A program made the position numbers and the translations under genes. The notes beneath the pieces were generated by a model. The model worked only from the letters and a program-made list of their open reading frames with translations. It was not told the DNA's origin and did not search any database. A DNA stretch of 64,000 bases from an uncultured Prevotellaceae bacterium. GTDB taxonomy: Bacteria; Bacteroidota; Bacteroidia; Bacteroidales; Bacteroidaceae. The stretch spans positions 104,513 through 168,512 of the forward strand of contig CAMKSE010000009.1 in the NCBI GenBank assembly GCA_946415365.1, in the 5' to 3' direction. Shown here piece after piece: positions 1 through 9,347 of the stretch (position 1 is the stretch's first letter; the number at the start of each line of letters is the position of its first letter).

Positions 1-432
1 CTCTATCAGCTTGATATAATAGGCCCGCTCCGGACGCGGTCCGACAAAGGCCATATCACCAATGAACACATTCCACAACTGCGGCAGTTCGTCGAGATGA
101 CGCTTACGGAGGAAACGTCCGATCTTCGTCAGGCGATGGTCATCGTCACCACTCTGGAACAAAGAAGGACTCCCCTCTTCCGAACCAACCTTCATGGAAC
201 GGAATTTATAGATGGTAAAGGGTCTGCCGAAGCGTCCGATACGCTCCTGCTTGTAGATGGCGGGTCCGCCGTCTTCCCATCTTACCGCCAAATAACAGAG
301 CGCGAACAATGGTGAGAAAAGGATCAGGGCAATCAGCGCTATCAGACAGTCTACAATCCGTTTGGTATTCCTCTGAAAGGCGTTCATCCCATCGGGAATA
401 TACCGTATATCTAAGTCTTTATCAGTTGTCAT
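1..432 (-). CDS. Polyprenyl-phosphate sugar-1-phosphate transferase (WcaJ/WbaP-type), 3' end outside window
   Basis: Starts at the ATG complementary to 430-432 and stays open for 144 codons to the window edge, so the C-terminus is missing. One membrane segment near residues 27-45 (ALIALILFSPLFALCYLAV) is followed by the catalytic domain signatures YKQERIGRFGRPF, YKFRSM, RRHLDELPQ-like RKRHLDELPQLWNV and GDMAFVGPRPE. These mark the bacterial sugar transferase family, which moves a sugar-1-phosphate from a nucleotide sugar to undecaprenyl phosphate at the inner membrane. It probably starts repeat-unit assembly for this locus. It is the last gene visible in the minus-strand exopolysaccharide operon, 26 bases after the nucleotidyltransferase gene. 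The sugar cannot be read from the fragment. Confidence 0.93.
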   Translation of the reverse strand, partial: MTTDKDLDIRYIPDGMNAFQRNTKRIVDCLIALIALILFSPLFALCYLAVRWEDGGPAIYKQERIGRFGRPFTIYKFRSMKVGSEEGSPSLFQSGDDDHRLTKIGRFLRKRHLDELPQLWNVFIGDMAFVGPRPERAYYIKLIE

Positions 433-458
433 CGAATGTACTATACCTATTATATATA

Positions 459-1565
459 TTAAGAATGTTTCAGTCGCCAGAAGAAGTGCCAAGTGCGGAA
501 GACGGGTTCACAGAGTGCTTCAGCCGGATATTCGCGGATGAAATGCATATTGCGCCATCCCTTCAGGAAATACTTCTTGGCAGTTGAATTTTGTCTCAAT
601 CCTGAACTATGGCCAAAGTTACCGCCTTTCAAAATCTCATCAAGCAAGGTCTTGCCTCTGCGCTCATCCACTGGTACAATCAGATACTTCTCTTCCAATC
701 CTAACACTTCACGCTCCACATACATCACAGCACCAGCAAAATGATACAAGTTAAGCTGATGGAGAGTCCTTCTCAATTTCTCATGACCAATCTCCAATTT
801 GTTTTCAGCATTTTGCAGAAGATAATAGTAATCTATAAACTGTCGCAAGCCGATGCCTTCATCAAAGAAATGATGCATCAGGTGGGCAAGTTGGTAAACA
901 ACATTGAATTCCAACGTAGGAACAGGTATCTCCCCCGCCCCTTCTGGCAAAGCCATCATCTGACACCCATAATGAGACCTATACCATTTCTGCAGCCTGC
1001 TGTTGTATATTGGATTATTCATGATGCCTGGCATGAAATGGGCTTCCGCAGGCACTTCTTGATACTTAAATTCAACATGATAATACCTCACTTCTGCTTG
1101 GGGCTTGATCCTCCTCACATACTTGATCACATAGTCCCTCAAATCACTCATTTGGCTTCTACCATCTGACAACGACATACAAAGCATATCTATGTCACCA
1201 GACGTACGGAGATATGGCTCTGGATACATGATGGCATTCCCCTGTCCTTTCAGCACACAGCAGTCGAACCCTTCCTGACGGAATAGCTTCACCAGTTCTG
1301 CAGAACGCTGATTCAACAGGATGTTGCGGTTCTTGATCTTATTGGCATGAAAGAACCACTTCATCTTCAGTTGGCGAGGAATCTCCACTTCCTGGTCCAA
1401 GCGCTTTACGGACTCAAAGACCACACCAACGATGGACTGCTTCCTGGCCATATCAAACATCGCATCCCACTCATCTGCCTCAACCTGAGGAGCCTGATGG
1501 CGCTCATCCAGCGCATAGCGCACCAGTTGGAAGAAGATGTCTGACAGGTTATTCCGCATCATCAT
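459..1565 (-). CDS. Nucleotidyltransferase-fold family protein of the exopolysaccharide locus
   Basis: 368 residues. The segment CCVLKGQGNAIMYPEP followed by LRTSGDIDMLC matches the NTP_transf_5 type of nucleotidyltransferase fold, where the LKG motif and the DxD acids (GDIDM) form the active site. Family members often lie in bacterial polysaccharide loci, but their substrate is not established, so the role here is open. A helical C-terminal half rich in W and F follows. The gene overlaps the preceding GT4 gene by 17 bases, so the two are probably translated together. I see no signal peptide or membrane segment, so it should be cytoplasmic. Family call good, function unknown. Confidence 0.8.
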   Translation of the reverse strand: MMMRNNLSDIFFQLVRYALDERHQAPQVEADEWDAMFDMARKQSIVGVVFESVKRLDQEVEIPRQLKMKWFFHANKIKNRNILLNQRSAELVKLFRQEGFDCCVLKGQGNAIMYPEPYLRTSGDIDMLCMSLSDGRSQMSDLRDYVIKYVRRIKPQAEVRYYHVEFKYQEVPAEAHFMPGIMNNPIYNSRLQKWYRSHYGCQMMALPEGAGEIPVPTLEFNVVYQLAHLMHHFFDEGIGLRQFIDYYYLLQNAENKLEIGHEKLRRTLHQLNLYHFAGAVMYVEREVLGLEEKYLIVPVDERRGKTLLDEILKGGNFGHSSGLRQNSTAKKYFLKGWRNMHFIREYPAEALCEPVFRTWHFFWRLKHS

Positions 1566-2670
1566 TCAGTTCCTGATAGCACTTGTCCATCTCCTCCATC
1601 ATCTTTCCAACCGTGAAGAGCTGTGCCACACGTTGATGGGCAGCATCGGCATACGTCTTGGCCAGTTTCTCATCAGTCAGCAGGAGGTCAATCGCTTCGG
1701 CAAAGGCCTCCACGTCACCATTGGGAGCCTCAATGCCGGTGACGCCATTCAGATTGACCCAGTTAACACCACTACCAGGAATGGTGAACGTCACCGCCGG
1801 CGTATAGCAATACATCGCCTCTGCAAGCGCCATTCCGAATGCTTCGTTCTTGGTGATGGAGGGGAAAGCAAATACAGACGACGCATAATAATAGCGGTTC
1901 AGCATCTCGTCGCTCAGCCGGCCCACGAAGAACACTCTCTTAGAGTGGCATGATGCGATCAATTGCGGCGTCAGAGGACCATCACCCGCAATGACAAACA
2001 CACAGTCGGACTTGACTTTCCTCTCGGCCTCAATCAAATACTCCAGACCCTTGTAAAGGATGTGGCGGCCCACAAAGAACACAATCTTCTTACCATTGTT
2101 TTTCTTCCTGATGGCATCAATCTTTTTCCCTGAAGGCAGTTTGAAAGACGACTCATCAATACCATTCGGGACCACCCTCACCTTCTCTTTGAAAGGCTGC
2201 AGGGGGACGGATCCCTCCCGATATTGAGGGCTGGTGACCACCACCAGATCAGCCCGTTTCAGTAGTCGTGTCTCTATCGGCTTTACAAACGGGTAAATCT
2301 TCCTCTGCTTGATAATATCCATATGCCAATGGATCAGGAGTTTCACATGCTTAGGAATGACAAGCAACAGGATGAGTGCAGGATAAGGGTTGGCCCAGTG
2401 GAAGTGAATGACATCAGGCTTAAAGCGTTTGATGACCTTCCTCAAGACGGCGAAATACGACAGTGAGATGGCTTGTCTGGCAATCGTTAAGAGTGCTCCT
2501 ACACGATACACTTTGATGCCGTCGACCTCACCAACACTGTTGAGGTGTCCTTCGTTAAAGCAAATCACCGCTACCTCATGTCCGGCAGAGTTGTCCACAA
2601 TATATTTACAGACATTCTCCACCCCACCCACGTACGGATAATAATACTTTGATATATGTAAAATGCGCAT
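1549..2670 (-). CDS. Glycosyltransferase family 4
   Basis: 373 residues with GT-B fold marks. The N-terminus ISKYYYPYVGGVENVCKYI carries the glycine-rich acceptor loop. A DVIHFHWANPY segment follows, then VPNGIDESSF, the second-domain start KIVFFVGRHILYKGLEYLIEA, and the donor-site motif TKNEAFGMALAEAMYCYTPAV with the EX7E-type acids. It should add a sugar from a nucleotide-activated donor to the lipid-linked repeat unit on the cytoplasmic face. Linkage and sugar cannot be predicted. It sits inside the exopolysaccharide operon, 17 bases after the upstream gene's stop, and overlaps the next gene. Confidence 0.92.
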   Translation of the reverse strand: MRILHISKYYYPYVGGVENVCKYIVDNSAGHEVAVICFNEGHLNSVGEVDGIKVYRVGALLTIARQAISLSYFAVLRKVIKRFKPDVIHFHWANPYPALILLLVIPKHVKLLIHWHMDIIKQRKIYPFVKPIETRLLKRADLVVVTSPQYREGSVPLQPFKEKVRVVPNGIDESSFKLPSGKKIDAIRKKNNGKKIVFFVGRHILYKGLEYLIEAERKVKSDCVFVIAGDGPLTPQLIASCHSKRVFFVGRLSDEMLNRYYYASSVFAFPSITKNEAFGMALAEAMYCYTPAVTFTIPGSGVNWVNLNGVTGIEAPNGDVEAFAEAIDLLLTDEKLAKTYADAAHQRVAQLFTVGKMMEEMDKCYQELNDDAE

Positions 2671-2687
2671 ATAAAGAATTGTTTCTG

Positions 2688-3572
2688 TTAATTGTGCATA
2701 AGAAATCCGTTATAAAAAGCAACCATATCGCTTAGCATTTCCTGAATGACATCATCCTTGCCTTTGATATTCGCATAGTTTGACCCATTAATCAGATGAA
2801 GCCACGCGTCATCAATAATCTGGACGTAATCACTATGATAGATATCACACCGACGTACCAATTCCTTGGAATTCTTGATGCGTATAGTTTTCATCTGGGG
2901 AAACGCCACATCCTTCAGATCATATCTGCAATAAAACTGCCGATAATTACCACCACCGGTATCCAGGAAATTCTTGCTTGTATATCTTGGCAAAAAATCC
3001 GGTTTTGTGGTGAATGCATCATAATTGAAGATGCTGAACCCCGGCCAAAGATACCATTCTTCATCTTTTATCCGAGACACACCATAGAAATCCCGATGGT
3101 CTAAAGTCGTCGTCATATTGAAATCCCGTACAGGGAAAATATCGTGATCCAAGAGAGAAAACCGCATCGGTCTCTTTTCTCTAAGATAATGATAATAGAT
3201 CCAATTAAGTGCTGCACCATGAGAAACCGCTATTTGGTAATGGAATAATAGGGTCATCAGGTATGGAATCTGTATATACTCGATTCCTTGCTGCATACAG
3301 ACAGTCTTAATTAGCTTTCTTTTCTTTCTATTCAAAGAATTGTCTGCCACTACATGCTGATAATCTGAATCCTTAATCATTAATCTGATTTGTTCGATCT
3401 GCTTCTCTATCAAACGCTCATCATTAAATGCCACAGTCAGCAGAAGCATCTCACAACGCTTCATATCATTCTCTTGCCTCTTATGACAAACCTGTATTGT
3501 AGAAAAAAGAAAGGCGATTCTGCTATACAGATTAAATATGAACTTGTAGAAAGGATAATATTTATTCGGCAT
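2688..3572 (-). CDS. Glycosyltransferase-like protein of unknown type in the exopolysaccharide operon
   Basis: 294 residues; not assigned to a named family with confidence. The core CEMLLLTVAFNDERLIEKQIEQ resembles the first strand and helix of a GT-A domain, and FSLLDHDIFPVRD could be the acidic metal/nucleotide-sugar site (DHD). Later motifs are YGVSRIKDEEWYLWPGF and a glycine run FLDTGGGNYRQFY. The first ~36 residues are basic and aromatic, and an internal ATG at 3464 (MKRCEMLL) may be the true start. Position between two glycosyltransferase genes supports a role in repeat-unit synthesis, but that is inference. Base composition is AT-rich like its neighbours. Confidence 0.68.
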   Translation of the reverse strand: MPNKYYPFYKFIFNLYSRIAFLFSTIQVCHKRQENDMKRCEMLLLTVAFNDERLIEKQIEQIRLMIKDSDYQHVVADNSLNRKKRKLIKTVCMQQGIEYIQIPYLMTLLFHYQIAVSHGAALNWIYYHYLREKRPMRFSLLDHDIFPVRDFNMTTTLDHRDFYGVSRIKDEEWYLWPGFSIFNYDAFTTKPDFLPRYTSKNFLDTGGGNYRQFYCRYDLKDVAFPQMKTIRIKNSKELVRRCDIYHSDYVQIIDDAWLHLINGSNYANIKGKDDVIQEMLSDMVAFYNGFLMHN

Positions 3573-3590
3573 TTTATTATTGCGTTATTT

Positions 3591-4337
3591 TTATAATTGG
3601 CACAAAAAGACCATATTATGCTTTTGGAACGTATAACGCAGACATCTGTTCGCCAACGCTACCAACATATTCATACGTTTGGTTACTATTTTGTAATATA
3701 TAGTATTTGTAGACTTTTCGCCTGAAGGAGATGTGTTATTTCCATGACGCCTATAACATATTAATATGTCATCGATAAAACAATATCGGAATTTCAACAT
3801 CCCAAGCATACCAATCCAATAATCATGGGCAACAATGTTTCTAGGAAAAGGAAGACACATCTCCAACACCTCACGTCTAAATGCCATACAACAACCCAAC
3901 CATCTAGTTTTCCATAAATTTGATAAAAAATCTATTTTATGGTGCATTGTTGAATAATATGTATTCCCCAGTAAACAGCCTTCTCCATCAATCATTTCTG
4001 CATCATGAACAACCAAATCATATAGCCGCAGTTGTTCCTTTATCACCTTCACTTTATTGGATTTCCATAAATCATCCTGATCAGCCAGAAAGATAATATC
4101 CCCTTTTGCATGATTTAAAGCATTTTCAAAGTTCCCCACAAATCCATGTTTTCCTTGATTATGCAATACAACTATTCTCTTATCACAAAATAAAGAGACG
4201 ATTTCCATAGTATTATCTAGGCTTCCATCATCAGATATTATAAGTTCATCGTCAGATCCAAGCTGCATCAATATGCTCTCAACTTGTTCCTCAATATATT
4301 TTTCACCATTAAAAGCTGCAAGACAAACACTAACCAT
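3591..4337 (-). CDS. Glycosyltransferase family 2 (rhamnosyltransferase-like)
   Basis: 248 residues. The N-terminus MVSVCLAAFNGEKYIEEQ and SDDELIISDDGSLDNT are typical of GT-A family 2 enzymes (nucleotide-binding SDDGS). GDIIFLADQDDLWKSNKV supplies the D-x-D-D metal site, and a late segment with AHDYWIGMLG may be in the region of the catalytic base. The ADQDD form is common in proteins annotated as rhamnosyltransferases, but the sugar is not proven. It probably extends the undecaprenyl-linked oligosaccharide. It follows the GT4 gene after 1 base, so coupling is likely. No membrane segment is seen. Confidence 0.9.
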   Translation of the reverse strand: MVSVCLAAFNGEKYIEEQVESILMQLGSDDELIISDDGSLDNTMEIVSLFCDKRIVVLHNQGKHGFVGNFENALNHAKGDIIFLADQDDLWKSNKVKVIKEQLRLYDLVVHDAEMIDGEGCLLGNTYYSTMHHKIDFLSNLWKTRWLGCCMAFRREVLEMCLPFPRNIVAHDYWIGMLGMLKFRYCFIDDILICYRRHGNNTSPSGEKSTNTIYYKIVTKRMNMLVALANRCLRYTFQKHNMVFLCQL

Positions 4338-4338
4338 T

Positions 4339-5550
4339 CTATAACAACAGTGAATTGATTACATTTTCGTACTTAATTATGTTGGCATCTTCATCTATCA
4401 TTTCCTCAACGGACTTACGAGCTTTGTGCTTCATAATATTTAGAAGATCATGATTATGATATATTTTAAGTAATGATTTCTCCAACCCTTCCTCATCTTT
4501 AACATCATATATTAATCCGTTAATGCCATTATGTATAATCTCTGGTAAGCCGCCTAAATTGGAACAAACAACTGGAACATTATTGGCACAAGCTTCAAAA
4601 GCTACAGTAGGAAATGTGTCTGGCCATAAAGAAGGAATCACAATTATATCAACTTTTTTGTAAAAATCTATAGAATTAACAAATCCAAGGAACTCCACAT
4701 CGTTACTATCTTCTGATATTTCTTTCAACTCAACAAAATATTCCGGCGGGTTAGCTTTACCTGCTAATAACAGAGTAGCATTTATTTGAATTTTTAAAAA
4801 AGAATTAAGTAACAAATCTACTCCCTTATGATGTGATAATTGACCAATATACCCAATTATCAATCGGCGTTTTCCGTCCCACTCATTAACAATCTTGACC
4901 TCTGGAATATATATGGCATTATGAATAATATATTTTTTGCTATTCTTAAAATATCCATTTGCAATATGAGTTTGTAAGACATAATTGCTCACCCCGACAA
5001 CAGCATCTACATTACCGCTTGCTCGTTTATGAAACAATCTTAAAAGTTTGCATTCGACACATGGCTTTATGCACACCTTGTCATTCTTGAATGTATTAGT
5101 CTTTGGACACCTTAAATATTGATCATGAAGTATCTGTATCAATGGAATATGATGAGCTCTAATTTCATCCCAAACAGAAATTGAAAAACCTACCAAGGCA
5201 TGACAAATAACAATATTAGGATTTATCTGTTCAATTACTTGTTTAACATATCTACGCATACCATAGTTATAACTATCGCGTATATGCCAAAATAAGTGTT
5301 TAATCTTTCCCTGAGGTCTGTGTAGTCCTAAGTATAAATTTTTAATTCCACATCTATATATAACAAGGTTATCTTTCTTCTCTCTCTTTAGCCCTGTATT
5401 CGGATCATCTGCAGAAAGAACAAAAACTTTGTGTCCACGAGAAGATAGTTTCTCTGCTTGCCGCGAACAAATCACCTCCGCACCTCCTGAGATTAAAGGT
5501 GGAAAAAGCTGATTAATAATAAGTATTATCATCCCTTCGCATTTTAACAA
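4339..5550 (-). CDS. Glycosyltransferase family 4
   Basis: 403 residues. The N-terminal LIINQLFPPLISGGAEVICSR carries the GT-B glycine loop. Further marks are NIVICHALVGFSISVWDE, the inter-domain start RRLIIGYIGQLSHHKGVDLLL, and the donor motif DTFPTVAFEACANNVPVVCSNLGGLPEII with the conserved EX7 arrangement. A cysteine-rich stretch (RCPKTNTFKNDKVCIKPC) lies mid-protein, as in several GT4 proteins. The annotated ATG at 5550 gives six residues before MIILIINQ; the ATG at 5532 fits the usual GT4 start better. It should transfer one sugar of the repeat unit. AT-rich like the surrounding block. Confidence 0.9.
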   Translation of the reverse strand: MLKCEGMIILIINQLFPPLISGGAEVICSRQAEKLSSRGHKVFVLSADDPNTGLKREKKDNLVIYRCGIKNLYLGLHRPQGKIKHLFWHIRDSYNYGMRRYVKQVIEQINPNIVICHALVGFSISVWDEIRAHHIPLIQILHDQYLRCPKTNTFKNDKVCIKPCVECKLLRLFHKRASGNVDAVVGVSNYVLQTHIANGYFKNSKKYIIHNAIYIPEVKIVNEWDGKRRLIIGYIGQLSHHKGVDLLLNSFLKIQINATLLLAGKANPPEYFVELKEISEDSNDVEFLGFVNSIDFYKKVDIIVIPSLWPDTFPTVAFEACANNVPVVCSNLGGLPEIIHNGINGLIYDVKDEEGLEKSLLKIYHNHDLLNIMKHKARKSVEEMIDEDANIIKYENVINSLLL

Positions 5551-5600
5551 CCACCATCAAGTTACCTTATGCCCTATAACCAAGGAAAGGGTATTACATT

Positions 5601-6533
5601 TCATCTTTTTACCTTATTATACTCTTCTATAAACAAAGCCTTAGGAGACACTTTTCTTTTATATGACCTTAACACCTGTTTATATATATACAAATAATCG
5701 GCAACGTGAGTGGTACAATGAAAGATTCTGCGAATCTCAAATACTAAAACTTTAAATGACCAAAGCATCAATAATATGCTACGCCTGATTTTACTAGTAC
5801 CAAAATAATATGACTCTCCTAAATACGCTACAGATGTCGTTGCATAAAATAATTCTGTTTTGTGAGAGGAGATTCCTTCATAGTGCATAATCCTAACAGA
5901 AGAATCAACATAACAATAAAAACCGTTTCTATTCAACAATGTTGACAATGCAATATCCTCTGGACAGAAAAAAAAACTTTCATCAAAGAAGCCAATCTTC
6001 TTAAAAACGTCTGTATATATTAGAAAAGCAGCACCAGAAACATTGTATGTCTTATAGATACCAGACTTGTTCTCATATTTTGATGGGAAAGTTATTCTAA
6101 TCCCCATATGATGTAAGAGAAAACTCGGAAAAGTATACTTTCTTCTTCCATGAAATTGAACAGAACCATCTCCTCTATATAGAACAGGACTCATTACCGT
6201 TGCATCTTCCGTTTTTTCCAAAGCGTGCAAAAGGTTATCCAATACAGGTTCTGTGAATTCCGTATCATCATTCAAAACAAAAGTATAAGGTGTTGTAACC
6301 TTTGCCAAAGCCAAATTGTTATTTTCGGAGAACCCTCTTACTTCGTTACTTAAAATAATATGAACATAAGGATACCCAAGACGTAGTTTCTCGAGATTCT
6401 CTTCTGAAAACAAATATGCTACTACATATATACAATGTGGCGTTGTTGTGTATCTTTCTATGCTTGGCAAACATCTGTCAAGATTAGCCAGCCTATTCAT
6501 ACAGACAATCACTATTGATACGGTTTCTATCAT
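5601..6533 (-). CDS. Glycosyltransferase family 2
   Basis: 310 residues. SIVIVCMNRLANLDRCLPSI opens a GT-A domain. NNNLALAKVTTPYTFVLNDDTEF gives the DDT nucleotide-sugar/metal site, and ESFFFCPEDIALSTLLNRNG matches the ED acidic catalytic region of the rhamnosyl/galactofuranosyl-like GT2 group. The C-terminal ~80 residues are basic and hydrophobic (SILLMLWSFKVLVFEIRR), so peripheral membrane attachment is possible. It lies 6 bases after the Wzy-like polymerase gene. It likely adds a sugar to the lipid-linked repeat unit; the specific sugar is unknown. Confidence 0.9.
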   Translation of the reverse strand: MIETVSIVIVCMNRLANLDRCLPSIERYTTTPHCIYVVAYLFSEENLEKLRLGYPYVHIILSNEVRGFSENNNLALAKVTTPYTFVLNDDTEFTEPVLDNLLHALEKTEDATVMSPVLYRGDGSVQFHGRRKYTFPSFLLHHMGIRITFPSKYENKSGIYKTYNVSGAAFLIYTDVFKKIGFFDESFFFCPEDIALSTLLNRNGFYCYVDSSVRIMHYEGISSHKTELFYATTSVAYLGESYYFGTSKIRRSILLMLWSFKVLVFEIRRIFHCTTHVADYLYIYKQVLRSYKRKVSPKALFIEEYNKVKR

Positions 6534-6539
6534 GGTGTT

Positions 6540-7799
6540 CTATAACGTGTCTAGAGATTCATTATTATCAGCTTCTGTAAACAAAAGAAAAACCGATAAA
6601 ATAATAGCCCATACAAAATGAATAAAACCATTTTCATATATAAAATAGGTTGTACCAAAAAGCAACATGTTAGCATAAAGAGAAATAATAATTAGAATTC
6701 CAATATTTACCTCTTTATCTAACTTGGTGATTATTCTATAAAAGAGTAAGGCTACTAATGATAAAAGAATAAAAGAAAAGAACAGTCCATAGTCCATTAC
6801 AAAGGCACCTATATATGTATAAAAGACATTTGAAACAATTCCAAGTAATGAAGTCTGATCTTCTATTGTTGTATTATTTATCCCAAAATAAGTATAAAAA
6901 CCCTTTAAAGAATGTTCTCCTCCGACATAATCAGTAACCCAAAAGCAATCTGTATTAAAATTATACATAGATTCTCCCATATACCTAATAAACTGATATA
7001 CAGCACCAAGTTTTTCTGTTCCAATATTAGTTCTGTTCAATGAAATTGATAAAAACAACAAACCGAGAAATGCACCCACAATAAGTGAAAATTTGCCCAA
7101 AAGTTTTTTTTGCTGTTCATCAAACAGTTTATAAAACAGCAGATAATTATACAAAATCATATAAACAAAGATTACCGTATAATAGCGCTGTCCATTAGCC
7201 AAATTGTTAAATAAAGGATTTAATAAAGCAGCTGTTAATCCTAATATTATCCAATTTTCTTTTTCTTTATACATTGTCACATACACGAAAAAAAAAGTTG
7301 GTGTCAGGAATTCAAAGTATTCTTCGACAGAATAGAAGATTCTTCCTATAAAGGTAAAATAGGCACGACTATCAAAGTCATCTTGCCTATCCTCATAAAT
7401 TGACGCTAAATTATCAAGTCCAGAGAAAGCTATATGAATAAAACTCTCAATAAGAGGAAGAAATGAACAAATCGCAAGTACGACAACAATACCATATACC
7501 ATTCGCTCATTATACACTACTTTTAATTCTTCACCATCAATAGGTCGTAACTTCGAAATAGGCAAAAGCCCTATGATAAAAAGAACAAATAAATATAAAT
7601 AAGGAGCAATTGTTATATCATTACTTGTCTGTGAAAAAGGTATTAACGAATATATAATACCGGTAACAGCACAAAGCAGCCATATAGTAGAAATCATAAT
7701 AAGTATACCATGTCTCTTCATAATAGCGTATGCCAAGAGAAAGACATATAACATGGCATTTAAGCAAGGAAGTATATATTCTTCATTACTATACATCAA
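6540..7799 (-). CDS. O-antigen/exopolysaccharide repeat-unit polymerase (Wzy-like)
   Basis: 419 residues and strongly hydrophobic, with roughly 10-12 predicted membrane segments spread over the whole length (for example MLYVFLLAYAIM, YLFVLFIIGLLPI, GIVVVLAICSFLPLI, ILIIISLYANMLLFG). A large extracytoplasmic loop with GINNTTIEDQTSLLG lies around residues 300-325. Wzy proteins have little sequence conservation, so the call rests on topology plus position between the flippase gene and a glycosyltransferase gene. It would join flipped repeat units at the outer face of the inner membrane, with chain length set by the Wzc-like protein of the same operon. The gene is very AT-rich. Confidence 0.8.
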   Translation of the reverse strand: MMYSNEEYILPCLNAMLYVFLLAYAIMKRHGILIMISTIWLLCAVTGIIYSLIPFSQTSNDITIAPYLYLFVLFIIGLLPISKLRPIDGEELKVVYNERMVYGIVVVLAICSFLPLIESFIHIAFSGLDNLASIYEDRQDDFDSRAYFTFIGRIFYSVEEYFEFLTPTFFFVYVTMYKEKENWIILGLTAALLNPLFNNLANGQRYYTVIFVYMILYNYLLFYKLFDEQQKKLLGKFSLIVGAFLGLLFLSISLNRTNIGTEKLGAVYQFIRYMGESMYNFNTDCFWVTDYVGGEHSLKGFYTYFGINNTTIEDQTSLLGIVSNVFYTYIGAFVMDYGLFFSFILLSLVALLFYRIITKLDKEVNIGILIIISLYANMLLFGTTYFIYENGFIHFVWAIILSVFLLFTEADNNESLDTL

Positions 7800-7829
7800 A
7801 CAATATTTTTTATTAAATGATTCTTATTT

Positions 7830-9263
7830 CTATTTCATCATTTTAAGGCATGAGTGAACAAGGCCCACAAACTCTTCATTCCGTTTAATAAAAATATTAC
7901 TCACAAAGAAATAAATAGTTGTAAAGATACATGCAATAAAAAAAGAAATGAATCCTGTGAAAAGTTTATTACACATTAATATACCAACACATAAAGGTAG
8001 ATATATTATCATATACGTAAGAAGGTCTCGCCAGGGGAATGACATTGAAATATACTTTAAGACATAATACTGAGCACTACATAGAACTACGATTTCAGAA
8101 CAAAACCATACAATTGCCGTCCCTATACTCGCATATTTGTGAATCAAGATCGCACTCAATATAAAACCAGTTATTGCACCCATCATTGAATTCCATAGGA
8201 CGGAATTGTCCTTCTTAAGTGGCATTAACGTTTGTATCACAAGTATCTGTTCATATCCTATCACAAGTATCAGCGGCATCATAATGCGCATAGGGATTAT
8301 TGCCCCCTCATAACCTGGACCTGCAATAATCGAGATAATAGAAGGTGCATAAACAATTGTAAATAGGATTAAAGGTATTGAAAAGGAAAACAACACATTA
8401 TTTGTTTTCATCACCTTAATTTTAAATTCATCCATTTTCCCTTCAGCCAGTAAGGAACTCATACGTGGGAGCATTACACCAGTAAAAGCAGTAAACAAAG
8501 CAATTAAAATTTCGAACAGTTTTGATGCCGTCGTATAAAAGCCGACCTCTTTCTCCCCAGATACAAAGCCTAGCCAAGACACATTTACAAAAAGATACAT
8601 GGAGGTAAATATTTTGTATATGCCGAGAATAAAGTATGGTTTTATATAATGAAATACGTTCACATTACGCCATTTCAATGAGACATCGCCACGGGAATAA
8701 GCAAGATTGATAATTGAATTCACGACAATCATCATTGCAGAAAGAAAGTAATACTTAAGGTAATCCTCGGAACATCTCACAAAGACGAATACTGAAACTA
8801 CATAGCACATCTTTACAAGTATTGTCCTAACGGTGATATACTTGAAGTTCTCCATTCCTATGTACAGCCATTCAATCAGTAAATAATTCATTATTAGCTT
8901 TAATGCACCTATGAGCATTAAGTGCCAATAACCAAGTAACTTGTCTATACTCAGCGTCACGATTACTAAAACAACTAAGGCAACAGCTGTAGTGATAGTA
9001 TTCAAGAAAAAAAGCCCACTAAATGTCTGATCGAGTTTCTCCTTATTCCATTTATTATTTGCTATTTCCCTTATACCAACTATACTTATTCCCATCATTG
9101 AAACCAAGATAAAATAGTTAATAACGGAGTCAACAAAATTAACAATGCCAATATTTGTGACTCCGAGTACGCGTGACACATACGGGAATGTGAGCAAAGG
9201 AAACAAATAATTAGCAGTTGTCAAAATTCCGCTATAGAAGAAATTCTTTTTTATACTTGGCAT
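7830..9263 (-). CDS. Wzx-type polysaccharide flippase (MATE/MVF superfamily)
   Basis: 477 residues. The start KNFFYSGILTTANYLFPLLTFPYVSRVLGVTNIGIVNFVDS is the usual opening of Wzx/RfbX proteins, with the conserved YVSRVLG...G sequence (given here in part). About 14 membrane segments follow, such as VALVVLVIVTLSI, FILGIYKIFTSMYLF and LPLCVGILMCNKLFTG. It is expected to move undecaprenyl-linked repeat units across the inner membrane to the Wzy polymerase encoded next. A basic C-terminal tail (KRNEEF) is seen. It is 84 bases downstream of the Wzc-like gene in the same operon. Confidence 0.9.
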   Translation of the reverse strand: MPSIKKNFFYSGILTTANYLFPLLTFPYVSRVLGVTNIGIVNFVDSVINYFILVSMMGISIVGIREIANNKWNKEKLDQTFSGLFFLNTITTAVALVVLVIVTLSIDKLLGYWHLMLIGALKLIMNYLLIEWLYIGMENFKYITVRTILVKMCYVVSVFVFVRCSEDYLKYYFLSAMMIVVNSIINLAYSRGDVSLKWRNVNVFHYIKPYFILGIYKIFTSMYLFVNVSWLGFVSGEKEVGFYTTASKLFEILIALFTAFTGVMLPRMSSLLAEGKMDEFKIKVMKTNNVLFSFSIPLILFTIVYAPSIISIIAGPGYEGAIIPMRIMMPLILVIGYEQILVIQTLMPLKKDNSVLWNSMMGAITGFILSAILIHKYASIGTAIVWFCSEIVVLCSAQYYVLKYISMSFPWRDLLTYMIIYLPLCVGILMCNKLFTGFISFFIACIFTTIYFFVSNIFIKRNEEFVGLVHSCLKMMK

Positions 9264-9347
9264 AAACTTAAAGTATTATCTTCAATTAATCTATATGATA
9301 AAAATGAAGATAACAGTCAATAATGCTGGGAAAAAGAAAGATTAATT

